A stretch of 64,000 nucleotides of DNA from Rhodocollybia butyracea (GCA_015501585.1 JADNRY010000107.1:124001-188000), one strand, 5' to 3'. Positions 10,449-20,296 are shown, counted from the stretch's first letter. A program made the numbers and translations. The notes: generated from the letters alone by a model not told the origin.

Positions 10449-10580
10449 AAATGACCTTCCGAGTGTCAAAAAGGCGATTTGAACTTACTTATACGACCTT
10501 ACCGGGAATTGAACCCGTGCGGCACTGCGCATGCGCATAAGGCATGCTACTGACATGTTACCAACTGCACTACCTGGCCA
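10449..10580 (-). tRNA. tRNA-like unit, GCATGC family, copy 2
   Basis: It repeats the unit at 10107-10236, including about 45 bases of 3' flank. The acceptor end has diverged (GCCTGG versus GGCCAG), so the two copies are not a brand-new duplication. Confidence 0.5.
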
Positions 10581-10937
10581 TAATGGAAGAGCCTATGGTC
10601 AACCTCTTAACCTCCAATTTGTACAACAGACTGCATATTCAAGTGAGCCGGACGCCCTTCTGGAATTTATACTCATGATCGGGTGTTCACTTTCAGAGCC
10701 TTGCGGTAGATTAATCGCAGGTTTCATGGCTGATTATATTACCAAGTAGTTGAGTTTTCGATGCGCCTACAATATGTAGCCGGTGGGATTTTTTCCCTTT
10801 CCAATCTCGATTATTCAACAATAGCTACGTTAGACAGTTTTTTCAGGTATAACACTTCTTTTCCCACTAGAAATCCTCGTTGAAAACCCTAACACGACAT
10901 GTCAAATGCTTGAAAAGTGAAAGCCAGACAGCGGCAC

Positions 10938-11750
10938 TTACAGGGATGCGGTGGAAAGAGAGCTGGTTGGTTTTTCGACACCAACCTGGGCCTTTGCATT
11001 GTTCGATGACTCCAACGGTTTGAATGAAAACACGGTCGCGGAATTGTATATGGCCGTTCCTCCAAACCCGATGATCAATCTATCAGCTGCGAATTCAATA
11101 TGCTGGTTGATGAGGTTAACATCCAATCCTATGTCAAGACTCACTATTATCTGTTAAACAAGTAAGATTCACGGAAAGTAACCGCACATAGAAAGTACCT
11201 TTTACAAAGTCTTGTTCGATCGTAACTGCCTCTTTGACGATGTCAGCTAGACTGCAAGGGTGAACACCAAGGAATTGAACATGACGTCCTGATGAAGGTC
11301 TCGAGTAATCTCGAGAAAGGCAGAAGATATGTTGGCAGATGGATCTTCCCTCGTTGTCCATTCAATTGCAGCAAGCGTACCGGCACAGAACACCCCTCTA
11401 ACAAGGGCATCAACTAGCAAAAGTTTACTGAATCTGGTTCCTGGTTCAACGATCTGCCTTTGAATCCAACTCATCTTGGTCTGAAGACTGGGTGAAGGGT
11501 TGTTGGACTGAGGTTTGAGGTAATCGGAGTACACCTCCAGATGAATACTGGATCGTATATTCTGAAATCCATAGTAAGAGCGGGCCTCCTGGATTTGGAT
11601 GCCTTTGGAGATTCGGCTGCTAAGATCGTGAGTAGTAGGGGAGTCAAACATTGACACTAATTCATGTGAATTATTTCGAGGTGCCGGAGTATTGCTCTGA
11701 TCATCTGCATTCAATTTTAGATCACTCCTGGCAACTCGATGTGGTTCCAC
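10938..11750 (-). pseudogene. Ribonucleotide reductase R2-like relic, copy 1
   Basis: Minus strand. The upstream piece (11750 to about 11190) carries the R2 landmark IQEARSYYGFQ near 11600-11570. The downstream piece (11144-10938) carries IEFAADRLIIGFGG, like the IEFVADRL helix of class I R2. Between them is VKEAVTIEQDFV, matching the region before the last R2 helices. The two pieces are separated by an apparent intron. Iron-ligand positions are altered: the Glu of the ENIH-type motif reads S (SSIHLE, His kept), and the second Glu-x2-His is reduced to DLHQD. Compared with copy 2, about 20 bases are missing near 11255, which shifts the frame into a TAG. R2 supplies the radical for dNTP synthesis; this copy cannot encode a full one. 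Intron and downstream non-coding homology with copy 2 indicates DNA-level duplication. Confidence 0.68.
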
Positions 11751-11796
11751 ACAGGAGAATGTGAGGGAAAAAAAGGTGGACAGACGTGGAATGGCC

Positions 11797-11885
11797 CGAG
11801 TAGAAATTGAACCTATGCCTTAGACTCCCTGGGATTGCAGATGCCGTGTTTTCTAATCCGGGCATCAACTTGTAGCTAGTTGAAC
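11797..11885 (-). repeat. Degenerate tRNA-like unit
   Basis: The minus-strand GGTTCAATTTC B-box-like segment lies near 11800-11812 and a CCCGGATTAGAAAAC segment about 60 bases upstream. The acceptor is not recognisable. Confidence 0.25.
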
Positions 11886-11997
11886 CCATATCCAAGGGTT
11901 TGTTGTGCTTAGTTTTGCACCACCTGATGCTACCACACTTATGCTCAACCTCAGAAGCAGGAGATTTACAGATGAATTGACACAATACCTAGCAAGG

Positions 11998-12065
11998 GGC
12001 TTATAGCCCAGTGGTTTAGGGGGGTTATCTGAACGCATGTGGGCTCAAATCCCACAAAGGGCATC
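11998..12065 (+). tRNA. tRNA-like unit without an anticodon stem
   Basis: GGGCTTA faces TAAAGGGC-like 3' bases. The D region is TAGCCCAGTGGTTTAGG and the T-arm GTGGG-CTCAAAT-CCCAC is perfect. Only about 20 bases lie between D-arm and T-arm, and they form at most a 3-bp stem. Confidence 0.4.
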
Positions 12066-12123
12066 CGCGCGCATTCTCAAAAGAAGGTTACCCACTTCCT
12101 GCAGAGATCTAGTCATTACTAGA

Positions 12124-12170
12124 CTTAACATCGGAACCAATTTTTCGTTCCGATCCTAATGACATCATTA
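12124..12170 (+). repeat. Hairpin motif copy
   Basis: ATCGGAAC..GTTCCGAT with a roughly 10-base T/A-rich loop, then CCTAATGACATCATTAC. It is followed after about 12 bases by GCTGATGAGCC. It lies inside the 722-bp duplication. Confidence 0.7.
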
Positions 12171-12359
12171 CATGTGACAGCTGATGAGCCATATCTCATG
12201 CCTGGGGCACCATTTTTGACTCACCACACATCATGTTTACTTGACCCAAGTTCCAACTCAATCTGATAGATACGCAGTCTCCTGTGTTCCTGCCTCAAGG
12301 AGTAACTATGTTTGCAACTCAACAGTCTAACAGAGGGGTCGCAAAAAATTGAACAGAGA

Positions 12360-12445
12360 CTCACAGGAAGACTCGAACTCCCACCTCCTCGAAAGAACAT
12401 GTAAATGATTTCAAGGTGTCTTGACTGCTAGACTATATGACTGCA
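12360..12445 (-). tRNA. tRNA-like unit, family B
   Basis: Family B differs from A by a T-arm of GGGAG-TTCGAGT-CTTCC type and an acceptor ending GTGAGT. Here CCTTGAAATCATTT faces TTCGAGG in the central hairpin, and the D-arm reads TAGTCTAGCAGTCAAGA. The acceptor 5' strand (CAGTCAT) is partly mismatched. Confidence 0.48.
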
Positions 12446-12530
12446 CTCTACAAGGTGGTGAACCTGGTAAAGTGAGCTTACAGGAGCTGCCACTAACATG
12501 TGTCTGTAGATTTTCACTCAATGTATTGTA

Positions 12531-12835
12531 TTCCAAACTCATCCCATGTGCAAGCACATATCCTGATCACTTCTACGTGGTCCCATAGTACTGGGTCTGG
12601 GATAAAAACCTGTATGATCTCTGATTTTACTTCAAGGAATACAACTAGGAATACTTGCGCTATGCCCACAGTGCTATAAAACTAGAATATGCCTAGCTGT
12701 GGTCCCAGACAGATGCTTTACTAAAAACTGGTATATTCCAAACTCATCCCATGTGCAAGCACATATCCTGATCACTTCTGCATGGTCCCATAGTACTGGG
12801 TCTGGGATAAAAACCTGTATGATCTCTCGACTACA
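12531..12835. repeat. Local direct repeat of about 100 bp (two units)
   Basis: The phrase ATTCCAAACTCATCCCATG starts at 12531 and again at 12734. Each copy runs about 95 bases through TCTGGGATAAAAACCTGTAT with only a CG/GC change. The second copy leads directly into the tRNA-like unit at 12833. Confidence 0.8.
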
Positions 12836-12930
12836 CCCAAAGGAGGATTCGAACCCCCACCTCCTTGAAATATTGTTGTTCAGTGAACAATATAATTTCA
12901 AGGTGTCTTGACCACTTGACTATTCGAGTG
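12833..12930 (-). tRNA. tRNA-like unit, family A
   Basis: Acceptor ACTCGAA with TTTGGGT, D-arm GTC-AAGTGGTCAA-GAC, T-arm GGGGG-TTCGAAT-CCTCC. The central CCTTGAAATTATATTG pairs with CAATATTTCAAGG almost completely, giving a 13-bp hairpin with a very short loop. Confidence 0.55.
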
Positions 12931-13004
12931 TATACCAGATGGTGTTTCTAATATGTGAAATGCGGATGTGGTACCACTCAGGCAAGGTTGTACATGGTGT
13001 ATCC

Positions 13005-13075
13005 TACTCAGGAGGAATCAAACCCCCCCCCACTTGTAATTTCAAGGTGCTTTGACCACTTGACTATTCTAGTGT
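13005..13075 (-). repeat. Family A tRNA-like unit with central deletion
   Basis: It has a T-arm with a C/G run (GGGGGGGG-TTTGATT-CCTCC) and an acceptor ACTAGAA. The central hairpin is reduced to the 5' CCTTGAAATTAC half. Confidence 0.4.
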
Positions 13076-13188
13076 GCAGACTAAATGATGTTTGACCACC
13101 AAACTGGTGCCACCACAGTTGATCAAGGCTATAATGTGTGTGCCAAGCAATCTAGCGTTTGGCAGTCTGTCAAAGAGTGGAAAAAAAA

Positions 13189-13264
13189 ATCGAACGAGTA
13201 AGCCCGCCTCCTTGAAGGATGAGATTTTACTTCAAGGCGGCTTGACCACATGACTATACGAGTG
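13189..13264 (-). repeat. Family A tRNA-like unit, 3' acceptor replaced by T-run
   Basis: The T-arm has decayed (GGGCTTACTCGTTCG) and runs straight into a nine-T tract on the minus strand (13181-13189). The D-arm TAGTCATGTGGTCAAG and the CCTTGAAG/CTTCAAGG stem survive. Confidence 0.4.
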
Positions 13265-13394
13265 CGTATGTGCCCTGAGACAGAAACGAGCGCTGTAGGC
13301 CTATGCTTAGTCCAGACATTAGAAGCAGTGGATGTAGATGACATCACCTTCTCCCGTGTGACTTGGACAGCGAAAAAAAATCATCCATCCTTTG

Positions 13395-13493
13395 ATACCC
13401 ACAGGAAGATTTGAACTCCCGTCTCCTTGGAATCTGATATTGGACCCGAGTCGTACAATTTCAAGGCGTCTTGGCCACTAGACTATGCGAGTA
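13395..13493 (-). tRNA. tRNA-like unit, family B, with T8 terminator
   Basis: The minus-strand acceptor ACTCGCA faces TGTGGGT. The T-arm is GGGAG-TTCAAAT-CTTCC and the central stem CCTTG/CAAGG is 5 bp, with a loop of about 36 bases. A run of eight T follows about 15 bases downstream (13373-13380). Confidence 0.55.
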
Positions 13494-13575
13494 CGTCCAA
13501 TAAACCAGTGTGCTTTTACATAGCTGAGACCCCGCCTGGCCGTACCATAGAGTGGCAAAAACCTGATGATCTATC

Positions 13576-13670
13576 AGCCAAAGGAGGATTTGAACCCCCG
13601 CCTCCTTGAAAGATGTCGATACTTTATATCTATAATTCCAAGGCGTCTTGACCACTTGACCATTTGGGTG
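13576..13670 (-). tRNA. tRNA-like unit, family A
   Basis: Acceptor ACCCAAA/TTTGGCT-like, D-arm TGGTCAAGTGGTCAAGA, T-arm GGGGG-TTCAAAT-CCTCC. The CCTTGGAATTATAG 5' arm faces TTTCAAGG, so one mismatch sits at the top of the stem. Confidence 0.5.
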
Positions 13671-13863
13671 TGTACTACAAGTGCTGTAACTTGCCAATCC
13701 ATCTTTATCTGCGGAAACAAATACAGCCATTAATGCCTCCTTGACACTTGACAATTCGAGTGCATACATTTTCTCACGGCCAAGTATTGCTCTTGTCAAC
13801 GTGCTGCTGTTCCTGCTCCTCATCTAGAATAAAAACATGGGACTTGAATTATCTATTCTCAGA

Positions 13864-13960
13864 TACTCACAGGAAGAATCGAACTCCCGTCTCCTTGGAA
13901 TCTGAACTTTGCTCGCTCCTAATGATCTCAAGGCGTCGTGTCCGCTGGACTATGCGAGTT
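13864..13960 (-). tRNA. tRNA-like unit, family B
   Basis: Acceptor ACTCGCA/TGTGAGT is well paired. The D-arm is GTC-CAGCGGACAC-GAC and the T-arm is GGGAG-TTCGATT-CTTCC. The central stem is exactly 5 bp (CCTTG/CAAGG), the length of a normal anticodon stem, but its loop is about 38 bases and starts A-G-A-T-C-A-T. Confidence 0.55.
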
Positions 13961-14001
13961 CATTTTATAAGTAGTAACCCTGGTCAAGTGGCATTAAACC
14001 A

Positions 14002-14073
14002 TGCTCGAAGTATGAATCGAACCTCTGCTTCCTTGTTTCAGTTTTATATCTTGACCACTTGGCTATTCAAGTG
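14002..14073 (-). repeat. Shortened family A tRNA-like unit
   Basis: The D-arm TAGCCAAGTGGTCAAGA and T-arm AGAGG-TTCGATT-CATAC remain. The stem halves between them have been lost. Confidence 0.35.
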
Positions 14074-14525
14074 TTGTACTACAGGGGTTGACGCAGGTCA
14101 AGTGCAGCCATTCGCTGTCCCCTTTCCTCATTTAGAATAAACATCCCCTTGCCGATGCCCTACTTTCAACAATAGCTGAATCCCACCAAGGGCCACAGTG
14201 AGCTGCAAGCTCTGAAATAACCCCCCCAAGATGTAAGCCATCTTAGGTTTGTAGAGGGTCCACCCACAAGTAACAACTTGAGAAATTTCCTGCGATGTTA
14301 ATCCGTCATTTGGAGTGGCACTACAAGTAAGAGAAGGGCTCATCTGTTAGCTCACCTTTAAAAGTAGTCCCGTCGGTACACAGGTTCAAACACTGCAGGA
14401 CATGCTGTTAGGGTTTATGACTTGACAGGGCATGCTTCACTAACTTTCCACATCCGTGCTATAACAAGTTAATCCACCCCTAAAGAACCTTTGGGTCAAG
14501 ATGACACCGTTTTAGTAATTTGACA

Positions 14526-14607
14526 ACGCCCTGATGGCACAACAGTTTGTTGGTATCAGGGCATATCTAGATCGAAGGACATGAGGGTTCAAACCCTTGA
14601 GGGTGAA
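14526..14607 (+). tRNA. tRNA-like unit, family C
   Basis: Plus strand: GCCCTGATGGCACAACAGTTT opens the unit and the T-arm AGGG-TTCAAAC-CCTT is perfect. The 3' end is GAGGGTGA. The central segment again lacks a 7-base anticodon loop. A T8 run follows within about 10 bases (14612-14619). Confidence 0.45.
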
Positions 14608-15024
14608 TCTATTTTTTTTCCGTGTGTTACAGTTGGCAACATCTTGGGAGTTGTTTAACCAGGTTATCATGGATCTATACTTCACGGGCGGGAGTGCACC
14701 TTCCAAGCTGTTACAGAGCGCGAATAAATATCCAAGATCTGCCCAGGATGGGTTTGAAGCCATCATCAGCATCTTTTTATCCTTGAGCTATTCGTCCGGC
14801 GTGGGGTGACTCCCGCAGTACCAGAGACAATGAGAAAAAATGTAGCCGGATCGAACCCCCGCCTCCTTTCCCCCCACTCGATCTCAATTCTACCACAAGG
14901 CAATTCACTTGTACCACCCGGCAGATCAGAGTAGCAATGGCGATGAACACCTACTAAACCCCCCCCCCCCTCCAAGTTCTTTATAGCGCTCACTAAAAAT
15001 CTTTAATCGAAATGCTCTTCTATT

Positions 15025-15130
15025 ATACTCACAGGAGGAATCGAACCCCCGCCTCCTTGGAATATTGACATGTGAGAATGAGATCTACTACAACAATTCA
15101 AGGCGTCTTAGCCACTGGACTATATGAGTG
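15025..15130 (-). tRNA. tRNA-like unit, family A/B hybrid
   Basis: It has the T-arm of family A (GGGGG-TTCGATT-CCTCC) but the acceptor of family B (TGTGAGT with ACTCATA). The D-arm reads TAGTCCAGTGGCTAAGA. The central stem is CCTTG/CAAGG with a long loop of about 46 bases. Confidence 0.5.
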
Positions 15131-15326
15131 CATATCAGGAACTTGGTGAACCAGGTTAAATGATAGAGGCCAGGTGGCCACAGAGACTTTCAGTTAGTGA
15201 TTAAACATTGATCTACCCCACTTCTCAGCCTATGGAGAGTATCAAGATATTACCTTGCCTACCCAAACCAAAATATGTTTGGATTGACATCGAATTACAC
15301 TAATATATACATGGAAACGTGTAAAG

Positions 15327-15395
15327 GCTAATGGGGTAGTGGTCAAACCCTTGGGTCCACCAATCCAAGACAGGTTCAATTCCTTCTCGGCGCAC
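15327..15395 (+). tRNA. tRNA-like unit
   Basis: A box TGGGGTAGTGGTCAAACCC and T-arm ACAGG-TTCAATT-CCTTC. CTTGG (15352) faces CCAAG (15368), giving a 5-bp stem. The acceptor pairing is poor. Confidence 0.38.
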
Positions 15396-15750
15396 TCGCA
15401 ACATTGGTCAAAGATGTATGATTGTTTTTTAAACTAGAGAGCGACGCATTTGAAAAAGGACCTGCGGTCAAGAGATGGAGAAAAATATAACATGCCACTC
15501 GCGACCTACTTTCATCATTTTGTTCGTCGGATTTTCACCACCAAGGCTTCAAAGTTGAAGTAAACAGCAATGTGTGAACATGAGATTTCAAGCCACACGT
15601 CACTTTCGTAGTACTCGACAAACGGAGATCTCTTCAGCACCTCCGAGTTACATCCCAGAGACGCATAGGGAATGGCCATATCAACAGGCAGGTCCCCCGT
15701 CAAGCTCAATTGAATACTACAACGTGTTTGCTCTCCCCGCAGAATTATAT

Positions 15751-16045
15751 GCCGATCACATACCCAACACTCAAACAACAGCTCACAATGCCCTGATGGC
15801 TCAACGGTTAGTGTGGCATCTGTTCACATTTAAATTGGTGGGCTCATTGGAGGTTCAAACCTCGCAGGGAACTGACGCACTCGATTTCTCTTAGGATTTC
15901 ATTTTTTAGGTGCTACCCTCCACGTGCCGACCATATACCCAACACTCAAACAACAGCTCACAATGCCCTGCTGGCTCAACGGTTAGTGTGGCATCTGTTC
16001 ACATTTGATTTGGTGGGCTCATTGGAGGTTCAAACCTCGCCGGGT
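15751..16045 (+). repeat. Tandem pair of family C tRNA-like units (175-bp period)
   Basis: Units at 15790-15870 and 15965-16045 share GGCTCAACGGTTAGTGTGG, ATCTGTTCACATTT and the T-arm GAGG-TTCAAAC-CTC. The 5' CCCTG of each pairs with CAGGG (or CCGGG) at its 3' end. At least 35 bases of upstream flank are duplicated as well. Confidence 0.6.
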
Positions 16046-16173
16046 ACTAGTGGCATACTCCAGGTCTCGTGAGTTTAATTTTATTATTCCTTATGTAGGG
16101 ACATGCATTGCGGACATTACCTGGCAAGACATGTCAGAAAAAAATCACTCTGTCTCCTGTTCTGGGATATCAT

Positions 16174-16260
16174 TTAGAGAGGGATTCGAACCCCAGGATC
16201 TCAAATGCCGTACTGATGCAGCCTGACAATGAGAGGTCCAGACCACTTGACGACGTGGGC
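16174..16260 (-). tRNA. tRNA-like unit
   Basis: Minus strand: CGTCGTCAAGTGGTCTGGACC resembles an A box and the T-arm is TGGGG-TTCGAAT-CCCTC. The central CTCATTGTCAGGC..ATTTGAGATC is about 40 bases, with a CTCAT/ATTTGAG partial stem. Confidence 0.42.
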
Positions 16261-16462
16261 ATGTGTTCAGATTATGGGTAGTCAATAAGGCCAACCCGCT
16301 GAGCCAAAGGCGAACGTGGATAAGACAAAGAGTGGTATGGCCACGACCTTTGGCGCAACGGTTTGTCTGTAAGAGACTCTCGCAGCATATTGCTATGTGT
16401 ACAGGAAATAATTATCTTATGGTCATGTATATCCTCTTCTGCGATTACGCACAGGCACACAA

Positions 16463-17184
16463 TGGTTTAGGGGGGTTATCTGAACGCATGTGGGCTCAAA
16501 TCCCACAAAGGGCATCCGCGCACATTCTCAAAAGAAGGTTACCCACTTCCTGCAGAGATCTAGTCATTACTAGACTTAACATCGGAACCAATTTTTCGTT
16601 CCGATCCTAATGACATCATTACATGTGACAGCTGATGAGCCATATCTCATGCCTGGGGCACCATTTTTGACTCACCACACATCATGTTTACTTGACCCAA
16701 GTTCCAACTCAATCTGATAGATACGCAGTCTCCTGTGTTCCTGCCTCAAGGAGTAACTATGTTTGCAACTCAACAGTCTAACAGAGGGGTCGCAAAAAAT
16801 TGAACAGAGACTCACAGGAAGACTCGAACTCCCACCTCCTCGAAAGAACATGTAAATGATTTCAAGGTGTCTTGACTGCTAGACTATATGACTGCACTCT
16901 ACAAGGTGGTGAACCTGGTAAAGTGAGCTTACAGGAGCTGCCACTAACATGTGTCTGTAGATTTTCACTCAATGTATTGTATTCCAAACTCATCCCATGT
17001 GCAAGCACATATCCTGATCACTTCTACGTGGTCCCATAGTACTGGGTCTGGGATAAAAACCTGTATGATCTCTGATTTTACTTCAAGGAATACAACTAGG
17101 AATACTTGCGCTATGCCCACAGTGCTATAAAACTAGAATATGCCTAGCTGTGGTCCCAGACAGATGCTTTACTAAAAACTGGTA
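16463..17184. repeat. 722-bp duplication, copy 2
   Basis: This is the gapless partner of 12012-12733. Here the flanking DNA differs on both sides: AATGG on the left and GGTACGGATCC on the right. The shared block therefore has sharp edges. The internal tRNA-like unit at 12360 recurs at 16811-16896 and the hairpin motif at about 16575. Confidence 0.9.
16811..16896 (-). tRNA. tRNA-like unit, family B (duplicate of 12360)
   Basis: It is identical to the unit at 12360-12445 because it lies in the 722-bp duplication. Confidence 0.48.
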
Positions 17185-17211
17185 CGGATCCATTTCCATT
17201 ACACTCAAAGA

Positions 17212-17299
17212 GGGAATCGAACCCCCGTCTCCTTGAAAGATGAAATCTTGTTACACATTTAAAATTTCAAGGCGTCTTATCCACTGGTCTATTCAAGTT
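17212..17299 (-). tRNA. tRNA-like unit, family A
   Basis: Acceptor ACTTGAA faces TTTGAGT, D-arm TAGACCAGTGGATAAGA, T-arm GGGGG-TTCGATT-CCCTC. The central CCTTGAAATTTTAAA faces TTTCAAGG. Confidence 0.5.
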
Positions 17300-17344
17300 C
17301 ATACTAGACCTAACACTAATGGTCAGAATGCTACCAAAATATTA

Positions 17345-17430
17345 CACTCAAAGGAGTAATCAAAACCCCGCCTCCTTGATCCTTCAGCATGTTATGATCT
17401 CAAGGTGTCTTGGCCACTTGACTATTTGAA
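17345..17430 (-). tRNA. tRNA-like unit, family A, 5-bp central stem
   Basis: The D-arm is TAGTCAAGTGGCCAAGA. CCTTGAGATCATAAC and GATCAAGG enclose the loop, with GATC also able to pair. The T-arm has lost a pairing base (GGGGTTTTGATTACTCC). Confidence 0.45.
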
Positions 17431-17470
17431 CCCCAGATATTGTCCAACTCCTTACTATTACTCGCTTGAG

Positions 17471-17768
17471 AGCACACTCAAAGGATCCTCACTTTGTCTT
17501 GTCCGCTTGACTAATTGGGTACAAAAATTGCGCGGCCTCATGGTGAATACTCACTGGAAGACTCGAACTCCCATCTCCTCAAAAGAAAGATGTCCTGCAT
17601 GCAAATGATTTTGAGGTGTCTTGCTATGTGAGTACACTATAACAGTAACTTGTGGGGCTTCACAAAAAAATGCCATATGCATCTGATATATACTGGAAAG
17701 AGGAATCGGCCCTCCACTTCCTTGATTTTCTGATCTATAAATCCAAGGCGTGTTATTCGAGTGTGTAT
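17471..17768 (-). repeat. Three shortened tRNA-like units (families A and B)
   Basis: Units at about 17471-17521 (acceptor plus D-arm, no T-arm), 17548-17633 (family B, D-arm truncated to CATAGCAAG) and 17694-17763 (family A, AGTCAAG segment lost). They show successive decay of the same structure. Confidence 0.4.
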
Positions 17769-17855
17769 CAAAAGTAGTTCACCAGCCATGGGATGGAAAG
17801 CCGGCGCACTCAAGGAATCCAACGAGGCATGGGCACTGGAAAAAAATGTAACCCG

Positions 17856-17923
17856 TTCAATCGAACCCCCGCCTCCTGGATGTTATGATCTCAAGGCGTC
17901 TTGAGCACTTGACTGTTTGAGTG
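17856..17923 (-). repeat. Family A tRNA-like unit with lost 3' acceptor
   Basis: CACTCAAACAGTCAAGTGC..GACGCCTTGAGATCATAAC is intact and the T-arm GGGGG-TTCGATT follows. The acceptor 3' strand is replaced by GAACGGG, and then a T6 run (17840-17845). Confidence 0.42.
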
Positions 17924-18130
17924 TGGACAGGAATAGGAACCCCCTGAGTTTCCTTGACTATTCGATTGTTGCCCGAGACACCCATTCACAGGACCTCTCT
18001 ATTAAATCTCACAGTCAGCCCAAGGGGTCTTGCCCGTTGGACTATCACTGGAGGTGGCCAATAGACCTGGTCAACCCTAACCCCACATCCAAGGCAGAGC
18101 TTATAATCAAAATAATAATAAGATCCGTGT

Positions 18131-18370
18131 TGGATGAATTGAACCCCCGCTCCTTGAAATATCAAGGCATATGCATGCCAATATGATATGCTTAGCTACA
18201 TTGGCTTTTACTTGACCCAAGTTCCAACTCAATCTGATAGACTCACAGTCTCCTGTGTTTCTGCCCTCACCAGTCTAACAGAGGGGCCGCAAAAATTTCA
18301 CAGAAACTCACCTCCTCGAAAGAACATGTAAATGATTTCAAGGTGTCTTGACCACTGGACTATATGAGTG
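18131..18370. repeat. Partial third copy of the 722-bp repeat content
   Basis: From about 18208 the sequence follows the interior of the 722-bp repeat (CTTGACCCAAGTTCCAACTC through AGAGGGGCCGC) with gaps and substitutions. It ends in a family B tRNA-like unit that has lost its T-arm (18306-18370). A family A T-arm fragment lies at about 18131-18180. Confidence 0.55.
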
Positions 18371-18462
18371 CACTCTAAAAAGTGGTGAAACTGGTACCTC
18401 TCACATTCCAAGCTCAGAATGAAACCACGTGTGAGGGGAAAAAATTGTATGATCTTTTGACT

Positions 18463-18551
18463 ATACCCAAAGGAGGATTCGAACCCCCGCCTCCTTCTGT
18501 TCAATGAATGATATAATTTCAAGGTGTCTTTACCATTGGACTATTCGAGTG
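18463..18551 (-). tRNA. tRNA-like unit, family A
   Basis: Close relative of the unit at 12833. It has the same 3' flank (GGTATAGTCAAAAGATCATAC), the T-arm GGGGG-TTCGAAT-CCTCC and acceptor ACTCGAA/TTTGGGT. The 3' side of the central hairpin has lost TTTCAA, so the stem is reduced. Confidence 0.5.
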
Positions 18552-18744
18552 TATACCAGATGGTGTTTCTAACATTTGAAATGTGGATGTGGTACCCCTC
18601 AGACAAGGCTGTACATGCCTGCCACTTGTAATTTCAAGGTGCCTTATTCTAGTGTGCAGACTAAACAATGTTCAGCACCTTCTAGCAAAGTCGACCAGTG
18701 CCACCATAGTTGATCAAGATTATACAAGCAATTTTGAAACTTCA

Positions 18745-19175
18745 GTCCTTTAGACAAGGGACTAACATTGGAAATAATTTCTAGTTGCGATCCTAATGAC
18801 ACGTCTGATGAGCCATATTTCATGCCCGGGGAATGGTTTATGACTCACCACACATCACATGGCCAGACTAGTTCGACTCCTGAAACCTTCTTATCCATCC
18901 CACTTATTGGTCACTTGCCTATAATTTCAAGGTGTCAAAATCAATTGGATAGTTGATCAAGACTGGCCAAGCAGTTTCCTGGTTGGGCTGCTTGTTACCT
19001 AGACTGGCCAAAATAAAATAAACCGCGCAGGCTGAGAGGGTGGAAGTATGACCACCCTGACGGGTACAAGAGCACTATCGCTCGGAACAAAAAAAAAATT
19101 GATTAAATATCTTATTGCTTTCTTATCACACTCAAAGGGGGAATCGAACCCCCGCCTCCTTGAAATACAAATTCA
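18745..19175. repeat. Roughly 430-bp duplication, copy 1
   Basis: Matched in order, with indels, by 22370-22850. Shared parts: GAAACTTCAGTCCTTTAGAC, a degraded hairpin motif, the GATGAGCC repeat, TCAAAATCAATTGGATAGTT, GAGAGGGTGGAAGTATGACC and the start of a family A tRNA-like unit. It is older than the 722-bp duplication. Confidence 0.7.
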
Positions 19176-19229
19176 AAATCTCAACCACTTGTAATTTCAA
19201 AGCGTCTTATCCACTTGACCATTTGAGTG
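19128..19229 (-). tRNA. tRNA-like unit, family A
   Basis: Acceptor ACTCAAA/TTTGAGT is perfect. The D-arm is TGGTCAAGTGGATAAGA and the T-arm is GGGGG-TTCGATT-CCCCC. An oligo-T run of at least nine lies about 35 bases past the 3' end on the minus strand (19090-19098). Confidence 0.55.
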
Positions 19230-19318
19230 CATACGAGATGGCATTCTTGCTTTGTACAACTTGATGCCGTCCATTTTCTTATGCGCAAGTGATAATGGAA
19301 AAAATTATCCATCCTTTA

Positions 19319-19416
19319 TTACTCACAGGAAGAATCGAACTCCCGTCTCCATGAAATAAGGAAGCTACGAGCCGTAAATGATTTCAAGGCGTCTTGACCA
19401 CTGGACTATGCGAGCG
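19319..19416 (-). tRNA. tRNA-like unit, family B
   Basis: CGCTCGCA faces TGTGAGT, the D-arm is TAGTCCAGTGGTCAAGA and the T-arm is GGGAG-TTCGATT-CTTCC. The loop of the central stem contains GGCTCGTAGC, a small hairpin of its own. Confidence 0.52.
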
Positions 19417-19961
19417 CACTGTAAAATTGGTAACCCTGGTCAAGTGTGCAAAAAGTGGTCACACGTGGAACGGTCAGGGAACCTATGTCTATTCAGTGCA
19501 TAGTACTGATTTGTCCCACCCCTAGACTATCTGAGCCTTCTTATTAGTTGATACAAGTCCTATTATGTCACTGAAATTGGTTCATATGTCATTCTGAATG
19601 ACTATTGACCCCAGCAAGGGACTTATAGTCCAGTTTCAGTGAGTATCACATGCTCAAATCCCACAAACTGGCAGAGGTATTAACATTGGAATGAATTTTC
19701 AATTCCGAGTCTAAATTTCCTACTTCATAAGTCTAACGTCTTGCGCACAAACCACTCAATGGTCTTTATTGTAAACCCCCGCCTCTTCTTGACCACTTCA
19801 GTGTATACTAGCCGTCAGCCAGAAGGAATCTTTTGTCTTGACGAACCATCTGCAGTACACAACAATTGTTTAATCGAACGAAAGATGATTCAATGCGACT
19901 GGGATTTTAAAAATCTGAAGGCTGTCTTAGACATGTCCAGCAGTACGGAAATGTTACATTA

Positions 19962-20058
19962 CACTCAAAGGAGGAATCGAACCCCCGCCCCCTTGAAATA
20001 AAAGTACAAAAGCAACAATCTGTAACTCCAAGGTGTCTTGACCACTTGACTATTTGAG
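19962..20058 (-). tRNA. tRNA-like unit, family A
   Basis: CTCAAATAGTCAAGTGGTCAA opens the unit and the T-arm is GGGGG-TTCGATT-CCTCC. The stem CCTTGGA/TTCAAGG has a G-T-like distortion, and the loop is CAGATTGTTGCTTTTG. Confidence 0.52.
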
Positions 20059-20213
20059 CATGCAGACTAAATGATGTTTGACAGAAGGAGTGTTGCACTT
20101 GGTAGGTGACGGCCACCAAATTAGGAAAAACTTTTGTGCTTTTGCCTAGTTGCACTGTGACTTGCTCCTGTGGCAGCTTTGAGTTTCCTGGTTGGTCTAA
20201 AAAAATATGAACA

Positions 20214-20296
20214 GTACCCAAAGGAGGAATTGAACCCCCGCCTCCTTGATGATATATAACTTCAAGGTATCTTGACCACTTGACTGTACTAGGAGT
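20214..20296 (-). tRNA. tRNA-like unit, family A, damaged acceptor
   Basis: The T-arm is GGGGG-TTCAATT-CCTCC. The stem is CCTTGAAGTTATATATCATCAAGG, a nearly loopless hairpin. The 5' acceptor strand is altered to CCTAGTA. Confidence 0.45.

Larger units (their letters stand above)
12012..12733. repeat. 722-bp duplication, copy 1
   Basis: It is matched base for base, without any gap, by 16463-17184 (constant offset 4451). I see one substitution (GCGCGCATT versus GCGCACATT near 12070). The copy contains a partial tRNA-like unit, a hairpin-motif copy, a GATGAGCC repeat and a family B tRNA-like unit. The ends show no obvious target-site duplication or terminal inverted repeat. Confidence 0.9.
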
